Assembly (NCBI GenBank): GCA_001939945.1
Contig: MOEB01000028.1
Location: 1-57,807 of the forward strand
DNA length: 57,807 bases
Direction of reading: 5' to 3'
DNA from: Aerophototrophica crusticola
Lineage (GTDB): Bacteria; Pseudomonadota; Alphaproteobacteria; Azospirillales; Azospirillaceae
Positions within the stretch are counted from its first letter, which is position 1, and every line of letters starts with the position of its first letter. Under the pieces are notes generated by a model, which saw nothing but the letters and a program-made list of their open reading frames with translations, made no database searches and was not told the DNA's origin. Made by a program: the position numbers and the translations under genes. Below, piece by piece: positions 50,221 to 57,807 of the stretch.

Positions 50221-51666
50221 ATGGTGAAGCCCGTACCCGTGACCGTGGCCTATGGCGATGGCATCGGCCCCGAGATCATGGAAGCGTCCTTGCGTGTGCT
50301 GGAGGCCGGTGGCGCCAAGCTGGACATGGAGGTGATCGAGATCGGGGAGAAGGTCTACAAGCGCGGCCACACGTCAGGCATCGAGCCGCAGGCCTGGGAC
50401 AGCCTGCGGCGGACCAAGCTGTTCTACAAGGCGCCCATCACCACGCCCCAGGGCGGCGGCTACAAGTCCCTGAACGTCACCATCCGCAAGACCCTGGGCC
50501 TGTTCGCCAATGTGCGGCCCTGCGCCAGCCTGCACCCCTTCGTCGCCACGAAGCACCCGACCATGGACGTGGTCATCGTGCGCGAGAACGAGGAGGACCT
50601 CTATGCCGGGATCGAGCACCGGCAGACGGACGAGGTCTTCCAGTGCCTGAAGCTGATCACCCGGCCGGGCTGTGAGCGCATCGTGCGCTATGCCTTCGAG
50701 TATGCCCGGACCTATGGCCGGAAGAAGGTCACCTGCTTCAGCAAGGACAACATCATGAAGCTGACCGACGGCCTGTTCCACAAGGTCTTCGACGAGGTCG
50801 GCGCCGAGTACCCGGACCTGGAGAAGGAGCACTGGATCGTCGACATCGGCGCGGCCCGGCTGGCCGACACGCCCGAGGTGTTCGACGTGATCGTCATGCC
50901 CAACCTGTATGGCGACATCCTGTCTGACGTGGCGGCGCAGATCACCGGCTCCGTCGGCCTCGCCGGGTCCGCCAACATCGGCGAGCATGTCAGCATGTTC
51001 GAGGCCATCCACGGCTCCGCCCCCATGATCGCGGGCCAGGACAAGGCCAACCCGTCGGGCCTGCTGCTGTCCGGCGTGATGATGCTGAACCATGTGGGCC
51101 AGGCGGAGGCGGCGACCCGCATCCACAACGCCTGGCTCCGCACCCTGGAGGACGGGGTCCACACGGCGGACATCGCCAAGGGTGGCAAGACCGAGGCCAC
51201 GGTGGGCACCCGCGCCTTCGCCCAGGCGGTCATCGACCGGCTGGGGGAGGGGCCCCGGCACTTCAAGCCCGTGGCCTACCAGGGCCGGGCCGGCGGCATG
51301 CCCGTGCCCAAGGCCAGCCCGACGCGCAAGGCGCGGAAGGAGATGGTGGGCGTGGACATGTTCGTCCAATGGTCCGGCGGCACGCCCGATGACCTGGCCG
51401 CGATCCTGAAGCGGGGTGACGGCAAGGGGCTGTCCCTGCAGATGGTCACCAACCGGGGCGTGAAGGTCTGGCCGGGCTACATGCCGGAAACCTTCCTGGT
51501 GGACCATTGGCGCTGCCGCTTCATGGCGACGGCGGGCAGCGTCACCGGGCTGCAGGTGGTGGACCTGATGTCCCGCCTGGTGGAGGCCGGCCTGGACGTG
51601 ATCAAGACGGAGACGCTGTGCACCTTCGACGGCGTGGCGGGCTACAGCCTGGGCCAGGGGCAGTGA
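50221..51666 (+). CDS. icd: NADP-dependent isocitrate dehydrogenase (long, Rickettsiales-type)
   Basis: TCA-cycle enzyme of 481 residues that oxidatively decarboxylates isocitrate. N-terminal [14 protein letters not shown], substrate loop [36 protein letters not shown], metal-binding [29 protein letters not shown] and FEAIHGSAP. An extra C-terminal domain of about 140 residues (after [10 protein letters not shown]) marks the longer alphaproteobacterial/Rickettsia type rather than E. coli Icd. ATG 50221 preceded by GGAAAGGGAAA. The gap to the next gene holds a GGGGTGG/CCACCCC hairpin. Confidence 0.92.
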   Translation: MVKPVPVTVAYGDGIGPEIMEASLRVLEAGGAKLDMEVIEIGEKVYKRGHTSGIEPQAWDSLRRTKLFYKAPITTPQGGGYKSLNVTIRKTLGLFANVRPCASLHPFVATKHPTMDVVIVRENEEDLYAGIEHRQTDEVFQCLKLITRPGCERIVRYAFEYARTYGRKKVTCFSKDNIMKLTDGLFHKVFDEVGAEYPDLEKEHWIVDIGAARLADTPEVFDVIVMPNLYGDILSDVAAQITGSVGLAGSANIGEHVSMFEAIHGSAPMIAGQDKANPSGLLLSGVMMLNHVGQAEAATRIHNAWLRTLEDGVHTADIAKGGKTEATVGTRAFAQAVIDRLGEGPRHFKPVAYQGRAGGMPVPKASPTRKARKEMVGVDMFVQWSGGTPDDLAAILKRGDGKGLSLQMVTNRGVKVWPGYMPETFLVDHWRCRFMATAGSVTGLQVVDLMSRLVEAGLDVIKTETLCTFDGVAGYSLGQGQ

Positions 51667-51720
51667 GACCTGACCCTACGGACAGTGTACAAGCCGAAAG
51701 GCCTACGCCATAAGGTAGAG

Positions 51721-51745
51721 GGGGTGGTCCGTGTCGGGCCACCCC
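51721..51745 (+). terminator. GC hairpin after icd
   Basis: GGGGTGG (51721-51727) and CCACCCC (51739-51745) form a stem around TCCGTGTCGGG, 54 bases after the icd stop. No T-run. It may reduce read-through toward the ammonium sensor gene. Confidence 0.4.
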
Positions 51746-51842
51746 ACACCCCTGCCGTGCCGACCCTGATGACAGCCATATTGCACTGCAACAGGAACTG
51801 TGGCCCCATGGCGGTACCCCTGTGGTAGCGAGGGCATCCATC

Positions 51843-53966
51843 ATGTCCGCCGAGCCGGTCGCATTGGTCTGGGTTCTTGCGGCGACCGCCCTCGTCTTTG
51901 CCATGCAGCTCGGCTTCTGCCTGCTGGAGGCGGGGTTCGTCCGGGCCAAGAACTCCATCAACGTCGCCGTCAAGAACGTGATGGATTTCTGCATCGCCGC
52001 CTTCCTGTTCTGGCTGTTCGGCTATGCGCTGATGTTCGGGCCCAGTTGGAACGGGCTGGTCGGCACCGGCGGCTTCATGCCCGGCCATGGCTGGCCGCCC
52101 GGCCTGCTGGTGTTCGTGCTGTTCCAGGTGATGTTCTGCGGCACCGCCACCACCATCGTCTCTGGTGCCGTGGCGGAGCGGATGGGGCTGCGCAGCTATA
52201 TCGCCGCCTCCGCCCTGTTGTCCGGCTTGATCTATCCAATCTTCGGGCATTGGGCCTGGGGCGGGATGGCCGAGGGGACGCCCACCGGCTGGCTGGGGCG
52301 GATGGGCTTCATCGATTTTGCCGGCTCCACCGTCGTGCATTCGGTGGGCGGGTGGCTGGCGCTGGCGGGCTGCCTGATCATCGGCCCGCGGCTGGGCCGC
52401 TTCGGTGACGGCGCGCGGCCCATGGCCAGCGCCAACCTGACCCTTGCCGCCGCGGGCGTGCTGCTGCTGTGGTTCGGCTGGATCGGCTTCAACGGCGGCA
52501 GCGCCCTGGGCCTGTCGGAGAGCGTGCCGGGCATCCTGCTCAACACCGTCCTGGCCGGCTGCACCGGCGGGTTGGCGGCGCACGGCCTGTCCACCTTGCT
52601 GAACGGCAAGCCGAAGATCGAGCATTTCCTGAACGGCATCCTGGCCGGGCTGGTCGCCATCACCGCCGGCTGCAACGTCATGGGCACGCCCGCCGCCGCG
52701 TGCGTGGGGGCCGTGGGCGGCGCCCTGGTGCTGGCGGGTGAGCGGTTGCTGGAGCGCTTCCGGGTGGACGACGCGGTGGGGGCCGTGCCCGTCCACCTGA
52801 TGGCGGGCGTCTGGGGCACGCTGGCCGTGGCCCTGCTGGGTGACCCGGCCCTGTGGGGGACGGGGCACACGCGGCTGGAGCAGTTGGGCGTGCAGGCGGT
52901 GGGCGTGCTGGCCTGCGGTGCCTATGCCTTCGGCCTGGGCTTCCTTCTGCTGAAGCTGCTGGACCGCGTCCACCCCCTGCGCATCCCGGCGGAGGATGAG
53001 CGGATCGGCCTGAACGTGGCGGAGCATGACGCCCGCTCCCCCATGCTGGAGCTGGTGGCGGAGATGGACCGCCACCGCCAGGACGGGCAGCTCGACCGGC
53101 CCGTCCATGTGGAGCCCGAGTCGGAGGTGGAGCTGATCGCCGCCCAGTACAACCGGGTCATCGACAAGGTGGGGGATCAGATGCGGCAGCAGAAGCTGCT
53201 GCTGGACGAGCTGTCCCACGCCAAGGTGGAGGCGGAGACCCTGAACCTGTCCAAGTCCCGCTTCCTGGCGACCATGAGCCATGAGCTGCGGACGCCGCTG
53301 AACGCGGTCATCGGCTTCTCCCACCTGATCAAGGACCAGGCCTATGGCCAGATCGACCCGCGCTATGTGGAGCATGCGGCCGACATCCATGATGGCGGCA
53401 AGCACCTGCTGGCCCTGGTCAACGACGTGCTGGACTATTCCCGGATCGAGGCGGGCAAGTTCCAGCTGAACGAGCAGCCGCTGGACCTGGCCCGCATCCT
53501 GCGCGGGGTGCTGCGGCTGATGCAGCCCATGGCGGAGGCGGCCAGCGTCGGCCTGTTGCTCCGCGTGCCGGACGACCTGCCGGCCCTGGTGGGCGATGAG
53601 CGGGCGGTGCGGCAGGTGCTGATCAACCTGGTGGGCAACGCCGTCAAATTTACCCGACCCGGCGGCCACGTCACCCTGTCGGCGGAGTTGGAACCGGACG
53701 GGCGGCTGCGGCTGACCGTAGCCGACACAGGCATCGGCATGGACCCCCGGCTGGTGCCCAAGGCGCTGGAGCCCTTCAGCCAGTTGGAGAACGGCTTGGA
53801 CAAGTCCCATGCCGGGGCCGGGCTGGGCCTGTCCCTGGTCAACGCCCTGACCCGGCTGCATGGCGGCACCCTGGTGATCCAGACCGCCCCGGGCCAAGGC
53901 ACCGCCGTGCATGTCCGCTTTCCCCGGGACCGACTGCCTGCGTCCTTGTCCAAGGCAGTCGTCTGA
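51843..53966 (+). CDS. Ammonium transporter-histidine kinase fusion (Amt-type ammonium sensor)
   Basis: Membrane sensor of about 707 residues. The N-terminal part (about 1-375, eleven spans) is a complete Amt domain with FQVMFCGTATTIVSGAVAER, conserved Asp158 and the twin pore histidines His166 and His318 (same numbering scheme as AmtB 168/318). A conserved linker (GLNVAEHDARSPMLELV... to about 440) leads to a HisKA domain with His480 (ATMSHELRTPLNAVIGF) and a HATPase (NLVGNAVKFTR, DTGIGM, GAGLGLSLV). There is no receiver. Amt-kinase fusions such as Kuenenia Amt5 sense ammonium instead of importing it; this is the likely role here, inferred from architecture. ATG 51843 follows GAGGGC. No partner regulator lies next to it. 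Confidence 0.92.
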   Translation: MSAEPVALVWVLAATALVFAMQLGFCLLEAGFVRAKNSINVAVKNVMDFCIAAFLFWLFGYALMFGPSWNGLVGTGGFMPGHGWPPGLLVFVLFQVMFCGTATTIVSGAVAERMGLRSYIAASALLSGLIYPIFGHWAWGGMAEGTPTGWLGRMGFIDFAGSTVVHSVGGWLALAGCLIIGPRLGRFGDGARPMASANLTLAAAGVLLLWFGWIGFNGGSALGLSESVPGILLNTVLAGCTGGLAAHGLSTLLNGKPKIEHFLNGILAGLVAITAGCNVMGTPAAACVGAVGGALVLAGERLLERFRVDDAVGAVPVHLMAGVWGTLAVALLGDPALWGTGHTRLEQLGVQAVGVLACGAYAFGLGFLLLKLLDRVHPLRIPAEDERIGLNVAEHDARSPMLELVAEMDRHRQDGQLDRPVHVEPESEVELIAAQYNRVIDKVGDQMRQQKLLLDELSHAKVEAETLNLSKSRFLATMSHELRTPLNAVIGFSHLIKDQAYGQIDPRYVEHAADIHDGGKHLLALVNDVLDYSRIEAGKFQLNEQPLDLARILRGVLRLMQPMAEAASVGLLLRVPDDLPALVGDERAVRQVLINLVGNAVKFTRPGGHVTLSAELEPDGRLRLTVADTGIGMDPRLVPKALEPFSQLENGLDKSHAGAGLGLSLVNALTRLHGGTLVIQTAPGQGTAVHVRFPRDRLPASLSKAVV

Positions 53967-53978
53967 CGGGGAGCTTCC

Positions 53979-54764
53979 TCAGCTCCTGCCGGCCTTCTTG
54001 CCGTTGATGCGGACGCTGCCGATGCCGGAATGGTCCACCCGGTAATCGTCGGCGCTGCCATCGAAGCGGATGCTGCCCACGCCGGACGCGTTGGCATCCA
54101 GCAGGGGCGTGTGGCCGCCCTTGATGTGCACGTCGCCCACGCCGCTGAGCCGCACCTTCACCGGGCCGTGCACCGCGTCCACGTCCACGTCGCCGAAGCC
54201 GGAGACGTCCAGGGACAGCTCGCCCCGGACCGGGCCCGCCTCCACGCTGCCGGCACCGCTCAAACTGCCGCGCAAGGGGCCGCGCACCTCGCCCAGGGTG
54301 ACGTCGCCGGCACCGGACAGGTCCAGGTCCACCCCGGCCACCCGGCCCACCTTGACGTCCGCCGCACCGCTGCCCCGCAGCCGCAGGGTCCCGTCCAGGT
54401 CGCCCACCCGGGCATCACCCACCAGGTTTCCCAACTCCAGGGCCGTGCCGGGGGGCAGGGTCACCGACACGGTCACCATGTCGTCCTTGCCGATCCGACC
54501 GCGCTGGCTTGACCTGTCCTGGATGATGGACAGGGTGTCGCCGGATTGCTCCAGCCGGACGGTATCGACCCAGCGCTGCTGTCCGGTCACGTCCGCCGTG
54601 ACGGCGCGGGCGGCGGGGTCCACGACCACCTGCACGGTCCCGACGATGTCGGTGACCCGCACGCTGTCGGCGGTGAAGCTCTGCGGGGCGGCCAGGGCGG
54701 GGGTGCCGGCCAGGGCCAGGAACAGGGTGAAAGCGGGGAGGGCGCGCATGGGGGCAGCCTTCAT
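53979..54764 (-). CDS. GIN-domain (DUF2807) secreted beta-helix protein 2
   Basis: Protein of about 261 residues with signal peptide (PAFTLFLALAGTPALA). The mature part is a right-handed beta-helix-like repeat in which a SGxGDV motif recurs about every 20 residues (RGSGAADVKVG, SGAGDVTLGEV, SGAGSVEAGPV, SGFGDVDVDAV, SGVGDVHIKGG). Such putative auto-transporter adhesin-like GIN domains are cell-envelope proteins with unclear roles. It follows a paralog 22 bases upstream, so both are probably made from one transcript by tandem duplication. Confidence 0.82.
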   Translation of the reverse strand: MKAAPMRALPAFTLFLALAGTPALAAPQSFTADSVRVTDIVGTVQVVVDPAARAVTADVTGQQRWVDTVRLEQSGDTLSIIQDRSSQRGRIGKDDMVTVSVTLPPGTALELGNLVGDARVGDLDGTLRLRGSGAADVKVGRVAGVDLDLSGAGDVTLGEVRGPLRGSLSGAGSVEAGPVRGELSLDVSGFGDVDVDAVHGPVKVRLSGVGDVHIKGGHTPLLDANASGVGSIRFDGSADDYRVDHSGIGSVRINGKKAGRS

Positions 54765-54786
54765 GTTTCCGGGAGGGGGCAGGGCT

Positions 54787-55566
54787 TCAGCCGTCGGCGC
54801 GGCCGGTGACGCGGACATTGCCGGAGCCGGCCTTGCTGATGGCCTGGTTGCGGGCCATCCCGTCCAGGGTCACGTCGCCCGATCCCCTGATGGCGACCGC
54901 CAGCGGGTCGGCCATGCCGGCCTTCAGCGTGACGTCGCCGGACCCGTTGACCTCCACCTTCACAGGCCCGTCCACCCGGGCCACCTCCACGTCGCCGGAA
55001 CCGTTGATCTCAACCTCCAGTTGGCCGCTGGTCCGGCCAGTGCGGACGTCGCCGGAGCCGTTGATCTCCACGGCCAGGTCGCGGGCCACCTCGCCCAGGA
55101 TGATGTCGCCGCTGCCGGAGATGCCGAGCTTGGCCGTGGTCACGTTGCCGATGCTCAGCTTGCCGGCAGTCATGTCGTCCACGACCAAGGCGGCACCCAG
55201 GTCGCCCACCGTGCCCTCGCCGGTGAAGTCCTCCACCTCCAGGGCGGTCCCGGCGGGGACGGTCAGCTTGACGGCGATCCAGTCCTTGCGGTCGTCCCAG
55301 CGGCGCATCCCGTCCGGCTGGTCCTTCTGCTCCACCACCAGACGGTCCCCCTGCTGGCGGACGGTCACCTCCTGCAACCAGCGCTCCGGCCCGGTGACGC
55401 TGGCGGTAACCTTCGTGGCGGACTTGTCCACCACCACCTCCAACGAGCCAAAAACACCGTCCACCTCAACCGCCCGGGCGGTGAAGTCCTGCGGCCCGAA
55501 AGCCAGGGCGGGCGTGCCCAGCAGGGCCAGGGCGGCGGTGGTCAGGATGGTGGTGCGGCGGATCAT
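54787..55566 (-). CDS. GIN-domain (DUF2807) secreted beta-helix protein 1
   Basis: Protein of about 259 residues, paralogous to the next gene. Signal peptide ILTTAALALLGTPALA, then FGPQDFTARAVEVDGVFGSLEVVVDKSATKVTASVTG, the same opening as the neighbour. Four to six NGSGDV/RGSGDV turns (residues about 145-250) form the beta-helix. ATG 55566 follows GAGGGGAGC. First gene of a two-gene minus-strand unit. Confidence 0.83.
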   Translation of the reverse strand: MIRRTTILTTAALALLGTPALAFGPQDFTARAVEVDGVFGSLEVVVDKSATKVTASVTGPERWLQEVTVRQQGDRLVVEQKDQPDGMRRWDDRKDWIAVKLTVPAGTALEVEDFTGEGTVGDLGAALVVDDMTAGKLSIGNVTTAKLGISGSGDIILGEVARDLAVEINGSGDVRTGRTSGQLEVEINGSGDVEVARVDGPVKVEVNGSGDVTLKAGMADPLAVAIRGSGDVTLDGMARNQAISKAGSGNVRVTGRADG

Positions 55567-55815
55567 GGCGGGCTCCCCTCGTTTCCCGGTGGTTGGCTCG
55601 GACGGGAGCAAGGGGTGTGCCAGCTGCGGGAATGCTGGCCTTATGTTGCGATACTGACAGGGGGAGGTGGCGGGAAAATCGACTTCATAGCACTTCGAAC
55701 AAATGAGTGGGGAAACGGACAACGCTCTGGTTGGCTTTGGCAAGCTTGCAATGCGCGGAAGACGACAATAAGCTGCCTGGGCTACCTATAAAGAGAACAC
55801 CGGTTAGTACTCGGC
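55567..55815. promoter_or_regulatory. Divergent region where base composition drops
   Basis: About 250 noncoding bases. From about 55640 onward the sequence becomes visibly AT-richer than the preceding 55 kb, and stays so to the window end. Promoters for the GIN pair (minus) and the zinc-ribbon gene (plus) should be here. No repeat or attachment-like duplication was recognised. Confidence 0.4.
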
Positions 55816-56670
55816 ATGGAAAGCTTCCCCTGCTCCAAATGTAGGAACCCGTGTCCATGGGATGCGGTTCTCTGCCCTGTTTGCAATGAAATGGTGGGCG
55901 TTCCGAATGTCCGCTTAGCGGAGCGTGCCCAGGAGAAGGAGGCATTGCGCAAACGGTATGAAGAAGCAAAGGTCGCTGCCGAAGCCCGCGGCGTAAAGGA
56001 CCGGTTGGCAGAGTTTGAACGCGCCGTGAGCATGGCTGGCGCTGTCATCAATATCAGCATCGACAATGCGGACTCTTTGCTGGCAAATGATAAAACCTTG
56101 TATTCTAACTACCGCTTGCAGGTCGATGGCGAAGTCCGGATGGTTGCTGAACTCGAGAATGATGTAAAGCGAACGGCCGTTGAGTGCAGTTTTTTTGGGT
56201 CCACAGCCAAAGACATCCGGTACGCAGCCCTAAGTTTGGATGGCGTCGGCTTGAGGTCCTATGGCGAGATTAGCTTGCGGCTAAAGGAGATTGCCGTCGA
56301 AACGCGTGCGAGCTTGCTGGAATGCAACACCTATACCTTTGTCAAGCGTCATCCTTTCTGGGCCGGCAGCATGCCGGAAGCGGGTTATCGGGCGACGTGG
56401 CAGGGAAAGGCCGAGTTGGCCGTGGCCAAATGTGGTGCCATGATTGAGCGGCAAACAACGCAAGCCGCTTTTGCTCGTTTGGTGTTAAGGTCGAGCGGGT
56501 CACGGGAAGACGATGAATTCATCGAGATTCACATCCATGGTAAAATCTCGTTGCAGGCCTTTGAGGCGGCGGTGTTGCCCAAAGCAGGCGGAACGCCAAC
56601 CAAAGACCAGAAGTTGAACGTGATCAGAGATCGGTTGGACAAGTTGGGTATCCGATGCACGAGCATTTGA
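55816..56670 (+). CDS. Unknown protein: zinc ribbon, coiled coil, ADP-ribosyltransferase-like C-terminal domain
   Basis: Protein of 284 residues, not recognised. Cys6/Cys9 and Cys20/Cys23 (plus Cys13) form a probable zinc ribbon. Residues about 33-72 are a charged coiled coil. The part from about 100 to 256 shows a pattern seen in some ADP-ribosyltransferase-like toxins (DUF3626-like): LRSYGEISLRLKEIAVETRASLLECNTY (147-173) and a late EFIEIHIHGKISLQAFEAAVLP (234-255) with Glu237. This is a similarity of pattern only. Codon use is AT-richer than for nearly all other genes here, suggesting horizontal transfer. The next gene starts inside its end (16-nt overlap), so the two form a unit. No transport signal is seen. 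Confidence 0.65.
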   Translation: MESFPCSKCRNPCPWDAVLCPVCNEMVGVPNVRLAERAQEKEALRKRYEEAKVAAEARGVKDRLAEFERAVSMAGAVINISIDNADSLLANDKTLYSNYRLQVDGEVRMVAELENDVKRTAVECSFFGSTAKDIRYAALSLDGVGLRSYGEISLRLKEIAVETRASLLECNTYTFVKRHPFWAGSMPEAGYRATWQGKAELAVAKCGAMIERQTTQAAFARLVLRSSGSREDDEFIEIHIHGKISLQAFEAAVLPKAGGTPTKDQKLNVIRDRLDKLGIRCTSI

Positions 56671-57807
56671 TCCAGGGCGGCTTTCTGGTGCCAGGTGCCG
56701 GATTGGCCATGGTTGTCGGGCCTGACCGGATCAAAGTCTTGCGCGGGGTCGGGGCGAATGCACTTGATGACCTGCGGCCCGGCGAAATCGGATTGATCCT
56801 GGATTCAGGACACGAAGTTCATCAGATACCGTCGAGACACCGGAACCTGGACTGGGTCCGAGCCAACCTGCGTCGCTTGGGTGATGGAGAGACTTTGTTG
56901 CGTTTGCTGCTGCAAGGTCTTGATCATGACTTGAGTGAGCGTTCCAGGAAGTGGTCGATCGATCTCGCGGAACCGATGCTTACGTCAGGCGCTGCCGCCG
57001 ACTTCGCATCGCGGCGTCTGCTCGGGTGTCCTGTTCCTGAAGACGCCGATTTGGACGGCGGCTCCCGGTTGGCGCGGTCGGCAAATTGCAGTCGTGTCGT
57101 CGCGCTTTATGCCGATATGGTGCGGTTGCGTCCGGCGCTCGCCGACTTGCATGACGCTTGGAAGGCAACCTGCGCCAATCAGACCCCCGACTTTCCGGGC
57201 CAGGCTCTTCGGCGGCAGTTGATCGATGCCGGTATCTTTGAGCGTTGCGCCCGGAGTTTGATGGCCCGCGACCGTCTTGCCATCTCAACGCTTCCACTGG
57301 ATGCCACCCTTTTGGCGAGTTTGATCGGCGCTGTTCAACAACCGGCGAAGTTTCTTGTCGGGTTCTCCAATATGCTCATCGGAAAGCTATCAGATAAAGG
57401 CAATTCAGTGCCGATTGATTCTGTTGAGAAAGAGAAAAACAAAGATAGTGAACGGGATGATGACCCTATCATTTCATTGATACAGAATGGGGTTGAAGAG
57501 GCGTCTCTGAGCCAAAGGGAGACTCCCCGCACATATTCCGGTGACTTGATCGAGAAGATTGAAAACCAGAAGAAAAACATTGTTAAAGAGTTTGCGCGCG
57601 GACGGGAAGAGCGAGCATGGCGCTTCGTCCGTGAATTGGTTGAGTACCAGCTTGCCAATAGCCGGCCAGAGCATCTTGCAAAGTCACTTTGTGATATTGC
57701 TGCTCGGCTAAATGGGGGTTTTTTTGCAGATGCTGCATTGAGAATTTATTGCTATGCACGCGAGGCTAATTATAACGAATACTTTCCTCTCGTTGGCAGG
57801 GCTGAAG
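56655..57807 (+). CDS. Unknown large protein, partial at window end, possible TPR-like repeats
   Basis: Open frame from the ATG at 56655 to the window edge (at least 384 codons, no stop). The first ATG overlaps the preceding gene by 16 nt. The N-terminus is beta-rich (FLVPGAGLAMVVGPDRIKVLRGVG). A middle part has long helices, then a charged low-complexity linker (EKEKNKDSERDDD, near 260). The last 70 residues (ERAWRFVRELVEYQLANSRPEHLAKSLCDIAARLNGG..FFADAALRIYCYAREANYNEYF) look like helical repeats of TPR type. No family is recognised. The composition falls further toward the end. Likely functional partner of the zinc-ribbon protein; role unknown. Confidence 0.7.
   Translation, partial: MHEHLIQGGFLVPGAGLAMVVGPDRIKVLRGVGANALDDLRPGEIGLILDSGHEVHQIPSRHRNLDWVRANLRRLGDGETLLRLLLQGLDHDLSERSRKWSIDLAEPMLTSGAAADFASRRLLGCPVPEDADLDGGSRLARSANCSRVVALYADMVRLRPALADLHDAWKATCANQTPDFPGQALRRQLIDAGIFERCARSLMARDRLAISTLPLDATLLASLIGAVQQPAKFLVGFSNMLIGKLSDKGNSVPIDSVEKEKNKDSERDDDPIISLIQNGVEEASLSQRETPRTYSGDLIEKIENQKKNIVKEFARGREERAWRFVRELVEYQLANSRPEHLAKSLCDIAARLNGGFFADAALRIYCYAREANYNEYFPLVGRAE

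Noticed and set aside
1-57807. tRNA, rRNA or complete insertion sequence
   Set aside because: No cloverleaf-like segment, ribosomal sequence or transposase-like protein was recognised by reading; a dedicated covariance-model search would be needed to exclude small RNAs.

Overview
The window is GC-rich chromosomal DNA (by eye roughly two thirds G+C or more) with tightly packed genes, many 4-nt ATGA/GTGA overlaps and families of short palindromic intergenic repeats. The gene content suggests an alphaproteobacterium, most likely Rhodospirillales/Azospirillaceae-like: DUF2849 and DUF934 beside a sulfite reductase, a long NADP isocitrate dehydrogenase, HWE kinase, FeS photolyase, and PQQ alcohol oxidation. 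That placement is an inference from gene content, not from a marker gene. No rRNA, tRNA, CRISPR array or complete insertion sequence was seen.

Region 1 (1-14.3 kb) is a periplasmic PQQ alcohol-oxidation locus. It has a PQQ alcohol dehydrogenase with the Asp-x-Asp signature of lanthanide enzymes, a cytochrome c-550 of PedF type, a XoxJ-like binding protein, a LuxR-type response regulator and a soluble PQQ sugar dehydrogenase. It also has a four-part 'PQQ-associated' ABC system (binding protein, YVTN beta-propeller, ATPase, permease) like the PedA1A2BC rare-earth uptake system of Pseudomonas putida. A FIST-domain protein and a hybrid histidine kinase form a NosP/NahK-like pair. A 26-bp sequence occurs inverted at both edges of this block (1-26 and 14215-14240).

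Region 2 (14.3-20.2 kb) holds a nested repeat, a ParDE-type toxin-antitoxin pair, a NitT/TauT-type ABC transporter and a divergent outer-membrane porin. Region 3 (20.2-28 kb) is a complete assimilatory sulfate-reduction operon on the minus strand: cysG, DUF2849, cysI, DUF934, cysH, cysD, cysNC. Region 4 (28.4-33 kb) carries prmB, an HWE histidine kinase with receiver and two unknown genes.

Region 5 (33-40.4 kb) is a partial exopolysaccharide locus: gmd, a Wza-like lipoprotein, a beta-barrel outer-membrane protein, a polymerase-like membrane protein, a GT4 glycosyltransferase and a pyruvyltransferase. A 143-bp MITE-like element sits inside it. Region 6 (40.4-42.9 kb) is zinc homeostasis (a His-rich CobW-type GTPase and Zur) with a second toxin-antitoxin pair between them. 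Region 7 (43-51.7 kb) contains two SDRs, a DUF6134 protein, an FeS (6-4)-type photolyase, an NTF2-like protein, panC, DUF1499, gloA and icd.

Region 8 (51.8-57.8 kb) begins with an ammonium transporter fused to a histidine kinase and two tandem GIN-domain beta-helix proteins. It ends in an AT-richer segment with two overlapping unknown genes: a zinc-ribbon protein whose C-terminal half resembles an ADP-ribosyltransferase-like domain, and a large protein cut by the window edge. This last pair looks horizontally acquired and is the best candidate for an undescribed system.
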